64,000 nucleotides of DNA from Colletes latitarsis (lineage: Eukaryota; Arthropoda; Insecta; Hymenoptera; Colletidae). The notes under the pieces were generated by a model. It was not told the origin of the DNA and did no database searches. It worked only from the letters and a program-made list of their open reading frames with translations. The stretch is taken from NCBI RefSeq assembly GCF_051014445.1, contig NW_027488365.1, positions 4,526,001-4,590,000 of the forward strand. The letters run 5' to 3'. Made by a program: the position numbers and the translations under genes. Below are positions 1 through 12,540 of the stretch, in pieces (the stretch's first letter is position 1; each line of letters opens with the position of its first letter).

Positions 1-2198
1 GGTAAGACCTGGGATTTGCCCTCATCAGGGTCATACTTTCGCAGTTTTAACATGCATGTTGACCTCATCGAGGGTTTTTTCTGCTTTGGATCACGTAGTA
101 AAGTGGTACCACAACTAAAACAGTCAATTGAACCTGGTTTCGATCATTATTTTAGAGGATAACGCAAGTTAGGTCTGGGATAGGTCTGGGATTAGCCCTC
201 ATCAGACTCATACTTTCGCATTCTTCACATACTTGTTGACCTGATCGAGTGTTTTTTTCTGCTTTGGATCACGTAGTAAAGTGGTACCACACTGAAACAG
301 TCCATTAAACCTGGTTTGGATCAATATTTTAGAGAATAACGCATGTTAGGTCTAGGTTAGGTCTGGGATTTTCACTCATCAGACTCATACTTTCGCATTC
401 TTCACATACTTGTTGAACGGATCCTGGGTTATTACTGGTTTGGATCACGTAGTAATGTGGTACCACACTAAAACAGTCAATTAAACCTGGATTCGATCAA
501 TACTTTGGAGAGTAATTCATGTTAGGTCTAGGTTAGGTCTGGGATTTGCTCTCATCTGGCTCATTCTTTCGCATATTTCACATACTTGATGTCTAGATCC
601 TGGGCTTTTTCTGGATTGCATCACGTAGTAATGAAGTACAACACTGAAACAGTCAATTAAACCTGGTTTCCATCAATATTTTACAGGACAACGCATGTTA
701 GGTCTAGGTTAGGCCTGGGATTTGCCCTCATCAGGGTCATACTTTCGCAGTTTTAACATACACGTTGACCTGATCGAGGGTTTTTTCCGCTTTGGATCAC
801 GTAGAAAAGTGGTACCACACTGAAGCAATCCATTAAACCCGGTTTGGATCAATATTTTAGAGGATAACGCATGTTAGGTTTGGGTTAGGTCTAGGATTTG
901 CCCTCATCAGGCTCATACTTTCGCATATTTCTCATACTTCACGGCTAGATCCTGGGCTTTTTCTGGATTGTTTCACGTAGTAATGTGGTACCACGCTGAA
1001 ACAGTCAATTAAACCTGGTTTCGATCAATATTTTAGAGGATAACGCAAGTTAGGTCTGGGATAGGTCTGGGATTCGCCCTCATCAGGCTCATACTTTCGC
1101 ATTCTTCACATACTTGTTGAACGGATCCTGGGCTTTTTCTGGATTGCATCACGTAGTAATGAAGTACAACACTGAAACAGACAATTAAACCTGGTTTCCA
1201 TCAATATCTTAGAGGACAACGCAAGTTAGGTCTGGGATAGGTCTGGGATTTGCCCTCATCAGACTCATACTTTCGCATTCTTCACATACCTGTTGAACGG
1301 ATCGAGGGTTTTTTCTGCTTTGGATCACGTAGTAAAGTGGTACCACACTAAAACAGTCCACTAAACCTGGTTTGGATCAATATTTTAGAGGATAATGCAT
1401 GTTAGGTCTAGGTTAGCCCTGGGATTTTCACTCATCAGACTCATTCTTTCGCATTCTTCACATACCTGTTGAACGGATCCTGGGTTTTTTCTGGTTTGGA
1501 TCACGTAGTAATGTGGGACCACACTGAAGCAATCAATTAAACCTGGTCTTGATAAATATTTTAGAGGATAACGCATGTTAGGTCTGGGTTAGGTCTAGGA
1601 TTTGCTCTCGTCAGGCTCGTACTTTCGCATATTTCTCATACTTGATGGCTAGATCCTGGGCTTTTTCTGGATTGCATCACGTAGTAATGAAGTACAACAC
1701 TGAAAGAGTCAATTAAACCTGGTTTCCATCAATATCTTAGAGGACAACGCAAGTTAGGTTTGGGTTAGGTCTAGGATTTGCCCCCATCAGGCTCATACTT
1801 TCGCATATTTCTCATACTTGTTGAACAGATCCTGGGTTTTTTCTGGTATGGATCACGCAGTAATGTGGTACCACCCTGAAACGTTCAGTTAAACCTGGTC
1901 TTGATAAATATTTTTGAGGATAACGCATGTTAGGTCTGGATTAGGTCTAGGATTTGCCCTCATCAGGCTCATACTTTCGCACATTTCTTATACTTCATGG
2001 ATAGATCCTGGGCTATTTTCTGGTTTGGATCACATAGTAATGTGGTACCACACTGAAACAGTCGATTAAACCAGGTTTCGATCAATATTCTTGAGGATAA
2101 CGCATGTTAGGTCTAGGTAAGGCCTGGGATTTTCACTCATCAGACTCATTCTTTCGCATTCTTCACATACCTGTTGAACGGATCCTGGGTTTTTTCTG
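1..2198. repeat. Partial third copy of the 34-monomer block, rearranged
   Basis: Bases 1 to about 1100 match 10217-11316 (offset 10216). Bases about 1101-2198 match 7443-8540 (offset 6342). Relative to the duplicated block at 6556-18525, these two pieces are joined with about 2111 bp (12 monomers) missing between them. Small differences are visible, for example an extra T in the T-run near 250. The left edge runs off the window. Confidence 0.8.
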
Positions 2199-5100
2199 CT
2201 TTAGATCACGTAATAAAGTGGTGCCGCAACTAAAACAGTCAATTAAACCTGGTTTCGACCATTATTTTAGAGGATAACGCAAGTTAGGTCTGGGATAGGT
2301 CTGGGATTAGCCCACATCAGACTCATACTTTCGCACACTTCACATACTCGTTGACAAGATCCTGGGTTTTTTTCTGGTTTGGATCACGTAGTAATGTGGT
2401 ACCACACTGAAACAGTCGATTGAACCTGGTTTCGATTAATATTTTAGAGAATAATTCATGTTAGGTCTAGGTAAGGTCTGGGATTTGCTATCATCTGGCT
2501 CATTCTTTCGCATATTTCTCATACTTGATGTCTAGATCCTAGGCTTTTTCTGGATTGCATCACATAGTAATGAAGTACAACACTGAAACAGTCAATTAAA
2601 CCTAGTTTCCATCAATATTTTACACGACAACGCATGTTAGGTCTAGGTTAGGCCTGGGATTTGCCCTCATCAGGGTCATACTTTCGCAGTTTTAACATAC
2701 ATGTTGACCTGATCGAGGGTTTTTTCCGCTTTGGATCACGTAGTAAAGTGGTACCACACTGAAGCAGTCCATTAAACCCGGTTTGGATCAATATTTTAGA
2801 GGATAACGCATGTTAGGTTTGGGTTAGGTCTTGGATTTGCCCTCATCAGGCTCATACTTTCGCATATTTCTCATACTTCATGGCTAGATCCTGGGCTTTT
2901 CCTGGATTGCATCACGTAGTAATGAAGTACAACACTGAAACAGTCAATTAAACCTGGTTTCCATCAATATTTTAGAGGATAACGCATGTTAGGTTTGGGT
3001 TAGGTCTAGGATTTGCCCTCATCAGGCTCATACTTTCGCATATTTCTCATACTTCATGGCTAGATCCTGGGCTTCTTCTGGATTGTATCACGTAGTAATG
3101 TGGTACCACGCTGAAACAGTCAATTAAACCTGGTTTCGATCAATATTTTAGAGGATAACGCAAGTTAGGTCTGGGATAGGTCTGGGATTCGCCCTCACCA
3201 GGCTCATACTTTCGCATTCTTCACATACTTGTTGAACGGATCCTGGGCTTTTTCTGGATTGCATCACGTAGTAATGAAGTACAACACTGAAACAGTCAAT
3301 TAAACCTGGTCTTGATAAATATTTTAGAGGATAACGCATGTTAGGTTTGGGTTAGGTCTAGGATTTGCCCTCATCAGGCTCATGCTTTCGCATATTTCTC
3401 ATACTTCATGGCTAGATCCTGGGCTGTTTCTGGATTGTATCACGTAGTAATGTGGTACCATGCTGAAACAGTCAATTAAACCTGGTCTGGATAAATATTT
3501 TAGAGGATAACGCATCTTAGGTCTGTGTTAGGTCTAAGATTTGCCCTCCTCAGGCTCACAGTTTCGCGTTTTTCGCATACTTGTTGAACAGATCCTGGGT
3601 TTTCTCTGGTTTGGATCACGAAGTAGTGAGGTACCACACTGAAACAGTCCATTAAACCTGGTTTCGCTCAATATCTTAGAAGATAACGCATGTTAGGTCT
3701 AGGTTAGGCCTGGGATTTGCCCTCATCAGGGTCATACTTTCGCAGTTTTAACATGCATGTTGACCTGATCGAGGGTTTTTTCTGCTTTGGATCACGTAGT
3801 AAAGTGGTACTACACTAAAACAGTCAATTAAACCTGGTTTCGATCAATATTTTAGAGGACAACGCAAGTTAGGCCTGGGACAGGTCTAGGATTTGCCCTC
3901 ATCAGGCTCATTCTTTCGCATATTTCTCATACTTCATGGCTGGATCCTGGACTATTACTGGTTTGGATCACGTAGTAATGTGGTACCACACTGAAACAGT
4001 CAATTAAACCTGGTTTCGATCAATATTTTAGAGAATAATTCATGTTAGGTCTGGGTTAGGTCTGGGATTTGCTCTCATCAGGCTCATACTTTCGCATATT
4101 TCTTATACTTCATGGATAGATCCTGGCCTATGTTCTGGTTTGGATCACGTAGTAATGTGGGACCACACTGAAGCAATCAATTAAACCTGGTCTTGATAAA
4201 TATTTTAGAGGATAACGCATGTTAGGTCTGGGATAGGTCGGGGATTTGCCCTCATCAGCCTCATACTTTCGCACACTTCACATACTCGTTGAACAGATCC
4301 TGGGTTCTTTCTGGTTTCGATCACGTAGTAATGTGGAACCACACTGAAACAATCAATTAAACCTGGTCTTGATAAATATTTTAGAGGATAACGCATGTTA
4401 GGTCTGGGTAAGGTCAAGGATTTGCCCTCGTCAGGCTCATACTTTCGCATATTTCTTCATACTTCATGGCTAGATCCTGGGCTGTTTCTGGATTGTATCA
4501 CGTAGTAATGTGGTACCACGCTGAAACAGTCAATTAAACCTGGTGTGGATAAATATTTTAGAGGATAACGCATGTTAGGTCTGGGTAAGGTCAAGGATTT
4601 GCCCTCGTCAGGCTCATACTTTCGCATATTTCTCATACTTCATGGCTAGATCCTGGGCTGTTTCTGGACTGTATCACGTAGTAATTTGGTACCACGCTGA
4701 AACAGTCAATTAAACCAGGTTTCGATCAATATTTTTGAGGATAACGCATGTTAGGTCTTGGTTAGGTCTGGGATTTTCACTCATCAGACTCATACTTTCG
4801 CATTCTTCACATACTTGTTGAACGGATCCTGGGTTTTTTCTGGTTTGGATCACGTAGTAATGTGGGACCACACTGAAACAGTCGATTAAACCTGGTTTCG
4901 ATCAATATTTTAGAGGATAACGCAAGTTAAGTCTGGGATTGGTCTGGGATTTGACCTCATCAGACTCACACTTTCGCACACTTCACATACTCGTTGAACA
5001 GATCCTGGGTATTTTCTGGTTTGGATCACGTAGTGATGTGGTACCACACTGAAACAGTCGATTAAACCAGGTTTCGATCAATATTTTAGAGGATAACGCA

Positions 5101-6132
5101 TGTTAGGTCTAGGTTAGGCCTGGGATTTTCACTCGTCAGGCTCATACATTCGCATTCTTCACATACTTGTTGAACGCATCCTGGGTATTTTCTGGTTTGG
5201 ATAACGTAGTAATGTGGGACCACACTGAAACAGTCAATTAAACCTGGTTTCGATCAATATTTTAGAGAATAATTCATGTTAGGTCTAGGTTAGGTCTGGG
5301 ATTTGCTCTCATCAGGCTCATTCTTTCGCATATTTCTCATACTTGATGGCTAGATCCTGGGCTTTTTCTGGATTGCATCACGTAGGAATGAAGTACAACA
5401 CTGAAACAGTCAATTAAACCTAGTTTCCATTAATATCTTAGAGGACAACGCAAGTTAGGTCTGGGATAGGTCTGGGATTTGCCCTCATCAGGCTCATACT
5501 TTCGCGTTTTTCACATACTTGTTGAACAGATCCTGGGTTTTTTCTGGTTTGTATCACGTAGTAGTGTGGTACCACACTGAAAGAGCCCATTAAAACTGGT
5601 TTGGATCAATAATTTAGAGTATAACGCATGTTAGATCTAGGTTAGCCCTGGGATTTTCACTCATCAGACTCATACTTTCGCATTCTTCACATACTTGTTG
5701 GACTGATCCTGGGTTTTTTCTGGTTTGGATCACGTAGTAATGTGGTACCACACTGAAACAGTCGATTAAACCTTGTTTCAATCAATATTTTAGAGGATAA
5801 CGCAAGTTAGGTCTGGGATAGGTCTGGGATTTGACCCCATCAGACTCATACTTTCGCACACTTCACATACTCGTTGAACAGATCCTGGGTTATTTTCTGG
5901 TTTGGATCACATAGTAATGTGGTACCACACTGAAACAGTCGATTAAACCAGGTTTCGATCAATATTCTAGAGAATAATTCATGTGATGTCTAGGTTAGGT
6001 CTGGGATTTGCTCTCATCAGGCTCATTCTTTCGCATATTTCTCATACATGTTGAACAGATCCTGGGTTTTTTCTGGATTGGATCACTTAGTAATGTGGGA
6101 CCACACTGAAACAATCAATTAAACCTGGTTTC

Positions 6133-7188
6133 GATCAGTATTTTTGAGGATAACGCATGTTAGGTCTTGGTTAGGTTTGGGATTTTCACTCATCAGACTC
6201 ATACTTTCGCATTCTTCACATACTTGTTGAACGGATCCTGGGTTTTTTCTGGTTTGGATCACGTAGTAATGTGGTACCACACTGAAACAGTCGATTAAAC
6301 CTGGTTTCGATCAATATTTTAGAGGATAACGCAAGTTAAGTCTGGGATTGGTCCGGGATTTGACCTCATCAGACTCACACTTTCGCACACTTCACATACT
6401 CGTTGAACAGATCCTGGGTATTTTCTGGTTTGGATCACGTAGTGATGTGGTACCACACTGAAACAGTCGATTAAACCAGGTTTCGATCAATATTTTTGAG
6501 GATAACGCATGTTAGGTCTAGGTTAGGTCTGGGACTTGCTCTCATCAGGCTCATTCTTTCGCATATTTCTCATACTTGATGGCTAGATCCTGGGCTTTTT
6601 CTGGATTGCATCACGTAGTAATGTGGTACCACGCTGAAACAGTCAATTAAACCTGGTTTCGATCAGTATTTTTGAGGATAACGCATGTTAGGTCTTGGTT
6701 AGGTTTGGGATTTTCACTCATCAGACTCATACTTTCGCATTCTTCACATACTTGTTGAACGGATCCTGGGTTTTTTCTGGTTTGGATCACGTAGTAATGT
6801 GGTACCACACTGAAACAGTCGATTAAACCTGGTTTCGATCAATATTTTAGAGGATAACGCAAGTTAAGTCTGGGATTGGTCCGGGATTTGACCTCATCAG
6901 ACTCACACTTTCGCACACTTCACATACTCGTTGAACAGATCCTGGGTATTTTCTGGTTTGGATCACGTAGTGATGTGGTACCACACTGAAACAGTCGATT
7001 AAACCAGGTTTCGATCAATATTTTTGGGGATAACGCATGTTAGGTCTAGGTTAGGTCTGGGACTTGCTCTCATCAGGCTCATTCTTTCGCATATTTCTCA
7101 TACTTGATGGCTAGATCCTGGGCTTTTTCTGGATTGCATCACGTAGTAATGTGGTACCACGCTGAAACAGTCAATTAAACCTGGTTTC
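6133..7188. repeat. 528-bp (3-monomer) tandem duplication
   Basis: The block 6133-6660 is repeated at 6661-7188, marked by the rare GATCAGTATTTTTGAGG variant at 6133 and 6661 followed by GGTCTTGGTTAGGTTTGGG. One clear difference is TTTTTGGGGATAACG near 7021 against TTTTTGAGGATAACG. The same three-monomer block recurs once at 12646 as part of the 5985-bp duplication. Confidence 0.85.
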
Positions 7189-10100
7189 GATCAATATTTT
7201 ACAGGACAACGCAAGTTAGGTCTAGGTAAGGCCTGAGATTTTCACTGATCAGACTCATACTTTCGCAATCTTCACATACTTGTTAAACGGATCCTGGGTT
7301 TTTTCTGGTTTGGATCAGGTAGTAATGTGGTACCACACTGAAACAGTCGATTAAACCTGGTTTCGATCAATATTTTTGAGGATAACGCATGTTAGGTCCA
7401 GGTTAGGCCTGGGATTTTCACTCATCAGACTCATACTTTCGCATTCTTCACATACTTGTTGAACGGATCCTGGGCTTTTTCTGGATTGCATCACGTAGTA
7501 ATGAAGTACAACACTGAAACAGACAATTAAACCTGGTTTCCATCAATATCTTAGAGGACAACGCAAGTTAGGTCTGGGATAGGTCTGGGATTTGCCCTCC
7601 TCAGACTCATACTTTCGCATTCTTCACATACCTGTTGAACGGATCGAGGGTTTTTTCTGCTTTGGATCACGTAGTAAAGTGGTACCACACTAAAACAGTC
7701 CACTAAACCTGGTTTGGATCAATATTTTAGAGGATAATGCATGTTAGGTCTAGGTTAGCCCTGGGATTTTCACTCATCAGACTCATTCTTTCGCATTCTT
7801 CACATACCTGTTGAACGGATCCTGGGTTTTTTCTGGTTTGGATCACGTAGTAATGTGGGACCACACTGAAGCAATCAATTAAACCTGGTCTTGATAAATA
7901 TTTTAGAGGATAACGCATGTTAGGTCTGGGTTAGGTCTAGGATTTGCTCTCGTCAGGCTCGTACTTTCGCATATTTCTCATACTTGATGGCTAGATCCTG
8001 GGCTTTTTCTGGATTGCATCACGTAGTAATGAAGTACAACACTGAAACAGTCAATTAAACCTGGTTTCCATCAATATCTTAGAGGACAACGCAAGTTAGG
8101 TTTGGGTTAGGTCTAGGATTTGCCCCCATCAGGCTCATACTTTCGCATATTTCTCATACTTGTTGAACAGATCCTGGGTTTTTTCTGGTATGGATCACGC
8201 AGTAATGTGGTACCACCCTGAAACGTTCAGTTAAACCTGGTCTTGATAAATATTTTTGAGGATAACGCATGTTAGGTCTGGATTAGGTCTAGGATTTGCC
8301 CTCATCAGGCTCATACTTTCGCACATTTCTTATACTTCATGGATAGATCCTGGGCTATTTCCTGGTTTGGATCACATAGTAATGTGGTACCACACTGAAA
8401 CAGTCGATTAAACCAGGTTTCGATCAATATTCTTGAGGATAACGCATGTTAGGTCTAGGTAAGGCCTGGGATTTTCACTCATCAGACTCATTCTTTCGCA
8501 TTCTTCACATACCTGTTGAACGGATCCTGGGTTTTTTCTGGTTTGGATCACGTAGTAATGTGGGACCACACTGAAACAATCAATTAAACCTGGTCTTGAT
8601 AAATATTTTAGAGGATAACGCATGTTAGGTCTAGGTTAGGTCTGGGATTTTCACTCATCAGACTCATACTTTCGCATTCTTCACATACTTGTTGAACGGA
8701 TCCTGGGTTTTTTCTGGTTTGGATCACGTAGTAATGTGGTACCACACTGAAACAGTCGATTAAACCTGGTTTCGATCAATATTTTAGAGGATAACGCAAG
8801 TTAAGTCTGGGATTGGTCCGGGATTTGACCTCATCAGACTCACACTTTCGCACACTTCACATACTCGTTGAACAGATCCTGGGTATTTTCTGGTTTGGAT
8901 CACGTAGTGATGTGGTACCACACTGAAACAGTCGATTAAACCAGGTTTCGATCAATATTTTTGAGGATAACGCATGTTAGGTCTAGGTTAGCCCTGGGAT
9001 TTTCACTCATCAGACTCATACTTTCGCATATTTCTCATACTTCATGGCCAGATCCTGGGCTGTTTCTGGATTGTATCACGTAGTAATGTGGTACCACACT
9101 GAAACAGTCAATTAAACCTGGTTTCCATCAATATTTTAGAGGAAAACGCATGTTAGGTCTAGGTTAGGCCTGGGATTTGCCCTCATCAGGGTCATACTTT
9201 CGCAGTTCTAACATACATGTTGACCTGATCGAGTGTTTTTTCTGCTTTGGATCACGTAGTATAGTGGTACCACACTGAAACAGTCCATTAAACCTGGTTT
9301 GGATCAATATTTTAGAGGATAACGCATGTTAGGTCTAGGTTAGGTCTGGGATTTTCAGTCATCAGACTCATACTTTCGCATTCATCACATACTTGTTTAC
9401 GGATCCTGGGCTGTTTCTGGATTGTATCACGTAGTAATGTGGGACCACACAGAAACAAACAATTAAACCTGGTCTTGATAAATATTTTAGAGGATAACGC
9501 ATGTTAGGTCTGGGATAGGTCTGGGATTTGACCTCATCAGGGTCATACTTTCGCAGTTTTAACATGCATGTTGACCTCATCGAGGGTTTTTTCTGCTTTG
9601 GATCACGTAGTAAAGTGGTACCACAACTAAAACAGTCAATTAAACCTGGTTTCGATCATTATTTTAGAGGATAACGCAAGTTAGGTCTGGGATAGGTCTG
9701 GGATTAGCCCTCATCAGACTCATACTTTCGCATTCTTCACATACTAGTTGAACGGATCCTGGGTTTTTTCCGGTTTGGGTCAAGTAGTAGTGTGGTACCA
9801 CACTGAAACAGTCGATTAAACCTGGTTTCGATCAATATTTTTGAGGATAACGCATGTTAGGTCTAGGTTAGGCCGGGGATTTTCACTCAGCAGACTCATA
9901 CTTTCGCATTCTTCACATACTTGTTGAACGGATCCTGACTTTTACTGGTTTGGATCACGTTGTGATGTGGTACCACACTGAAACATTCCATTAAACCTGG
10001 TTTTGATCAATATTTTAGAGAATAATTCATGTTAGGTCTAGGTTAGGTCTGGTGTTTGCTCTCATCAGGCTCATTCTTTCGCAGTTTTAACATACATGTT

Positions 10101-12540
10101 GACGTGATCGAGGGTTTTTTCTGCTTTGGATCACGTAGTAAAGTGGTACCACACTGAAACAGTCCATTAAACCTGGTTTCCATCAATATTTTAGAGGACA
10201 ACGCATGTTAGGTCTAGGTAAGACCTGGGATTTGCCCTCATCAGGGTCATACTTTCGCAGTTTTAACATGCATGTTGACCTCATCGAGGGTTTTTTCTGC
10301 TTTGGATCACGTAGTAAAGTGGTACCACAACTAAAACAGTCAATTGAACCTGGTTTCGATCATTATTTTAGAGGATAACGCAAGTTAGGTCTGGGATAGG
10401 TCTGGGATTAGCCCTCATCAGACTCATACTTTCGCATTCTTCACATACTTGTTGACCTGATCGAGTGTTTTTTCTGCTTTGGATCACGTAGTAAAGTGGT
10501 ACCACACTGAAACAGTCCATTAAACCTGGTTTGGATCAATATTTTAGAGAATAACGCATGTTAGGTCTAGGTTAGGTCTGGGATTTTCACTCATCAGACT
10601 CATACTTTCGCATTCTTCACATACTTGTTGGACGGATCCTGGGTTTTTACTGGTTTGGATCACGTAGTAATGTGGTACCACACTAAAACAGTCAATTAAA
10701 CCTGGATTCGATCAATACTTTGGAGAGTAATTCATGTCAGGTCTAGGTTAGGTCTGGGATTTGCTCTCATCTGGCTCATTCTTTCGCATATTTCACATAC
10801 TTGATGTCTAGATCCTGGGCTTTTTCTGGATTGCATCACGTAGTAATGAAGTACAACACTGAAACAGTCAATTAAACCTGGTTTCCATCAATATTTTACA
10901 GGACAACGCATGTTAGGTCTAGGTTAGGCCTGGGATTTGCCCTCATCAGGGTCATACTTTCGCAGTTTTAACATACACGTTGACCTGATCGAGGGTTTTT
11001 TCCGCTTTGGATCACGTAGAAAAGTGGTACCACACTGAAGCAATCCATTAAACCCGGTTTGGATCAATATTTTAGAGGATAACGAATGTTAGGTTTGGGT
11101 TAGGTCTAGGATTTGCCCTCATCAGGCTCATACTTTAGCATATTTCTCATACTTCATGGCTAGATCCTGGGCTATTTCTGGATTGTTTCACGTAGTAATG
11201 TGGTACCACGCTGAAACAGTCAATTAAACCTGGTTTCGATCAATATTTAAGAGGATAACGCAAGTTAGGTCTGGGATAGGTCTGGGATTCGCCCTCATCA
11301 GGCTCATACTTTCGCGTTTTTCACATACTTGTTGAACAGATCCTGGGTTTTTTCTGGTTTGAGTCACGTAGTAATGTGGTACCACACTGAAACAGTCGAT
11401 TAAACCAGGTTTCGATCAATATTTTTGAGGATAACGCATGTTAGGTCCAGGTTAGGCCTGGGATTTTCACTCATCAGACTCATACTTTCGCATTCTTCAC
11501 ATACTTGTTGAACGGATCCTGGGCTTTTTCTGGATTGCATCACGTAGTAATGAAGTACAACACTGAAACAGTCAATTAAACCTGGTTTCCATCAATATTT
11601 TACAGGACAACGCATGTTAGGTCTAGGTAAGGCCTGGGATTTGCCCTCATCAGGGTCATACTTTCGCAGTTTTAACATACATGTTGACCTGATCGAGGGT
11701 TTTTTCCGCTTTGGATCACGTAGTAAAGTGGTACCACACTGAAGCAGTCCATTAAACCCGGTTTGGATCAATATTTTAGAGGATAACGCATGTTAGGTTT
11801 GGGTTAGGTCTAGGATTTGCCCTCATCAGGCTCATACTTTCGCATATTTCTCATACTTCATGGCTAGATCCTGGGCTTTTCCTGGATTGCATCACGTAGT
11901 AATGAAGTACAACACTGAAACAGTCAATTAAACCTGGTTTCCATCAATATCTTAGAGGACAACGCAAGTTAGGTCTGGGATAGGTCTGGGATTTGCCCTC
12001 ATCAGACTCATACTTTCGCATTCTTCACATACTAGTTGAACGGATCCTGGGTTTTTTCTGGTTTGGATCACGTAGTAATGTGGTACCACACTGAAACATT
12101 CAAATAAAGCTGGTCTTGATAAATATTTTAGAGGATAACGCATGTTAGGTTTGGGTTAGGTCTAGGATTTGCCCTCATCAGGCTCATGCTTTCGCATATT
12201 TCTCATACTTCATGGCTAGATCCTGGGCTGTTTCTGGATTGTATCACGTAGTAATGTGGTACCACGCTGAAACAGTCAATTAAACCTGGTCTGGATAAAT
12301 ATTTTAGAGGATAACGCATCTTAGGTCTGTGTTAGGTCTAAGATTTGCCCTCCTCAGGCTCACAGTTTCGCGTTTTTCGCATACTTGCTGAACAGATCCT
12401 GGGTTTTTTCTGGGTTGGATCACGTAGTAATGTGGGACCACACTGAAGCAATCAATTAAACCTGGTCTTGATAAATATTTTAGAGGATAACGCATGTTAG
12501 GTCTGGGTTAGGTCTAGGATTTGCTCTCGTCAGGCTCATA
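6556..12540. repeat. 5985-bp (34-monomer) tandem duplication, copy 1
   Basis: Matches 12541-18525 almost base for base at a constant offset of 5985, which is 34 monomers. The left edge is sharp: bases 6555 and 12540 differ, and from 6556/12541 the match is continuous. Only scattered single-base differences and one clustered patch at about 9410-9426 were noticed, so the duplication is young compared with the divergence between neighbouring monomers. Confidence 0.9.
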
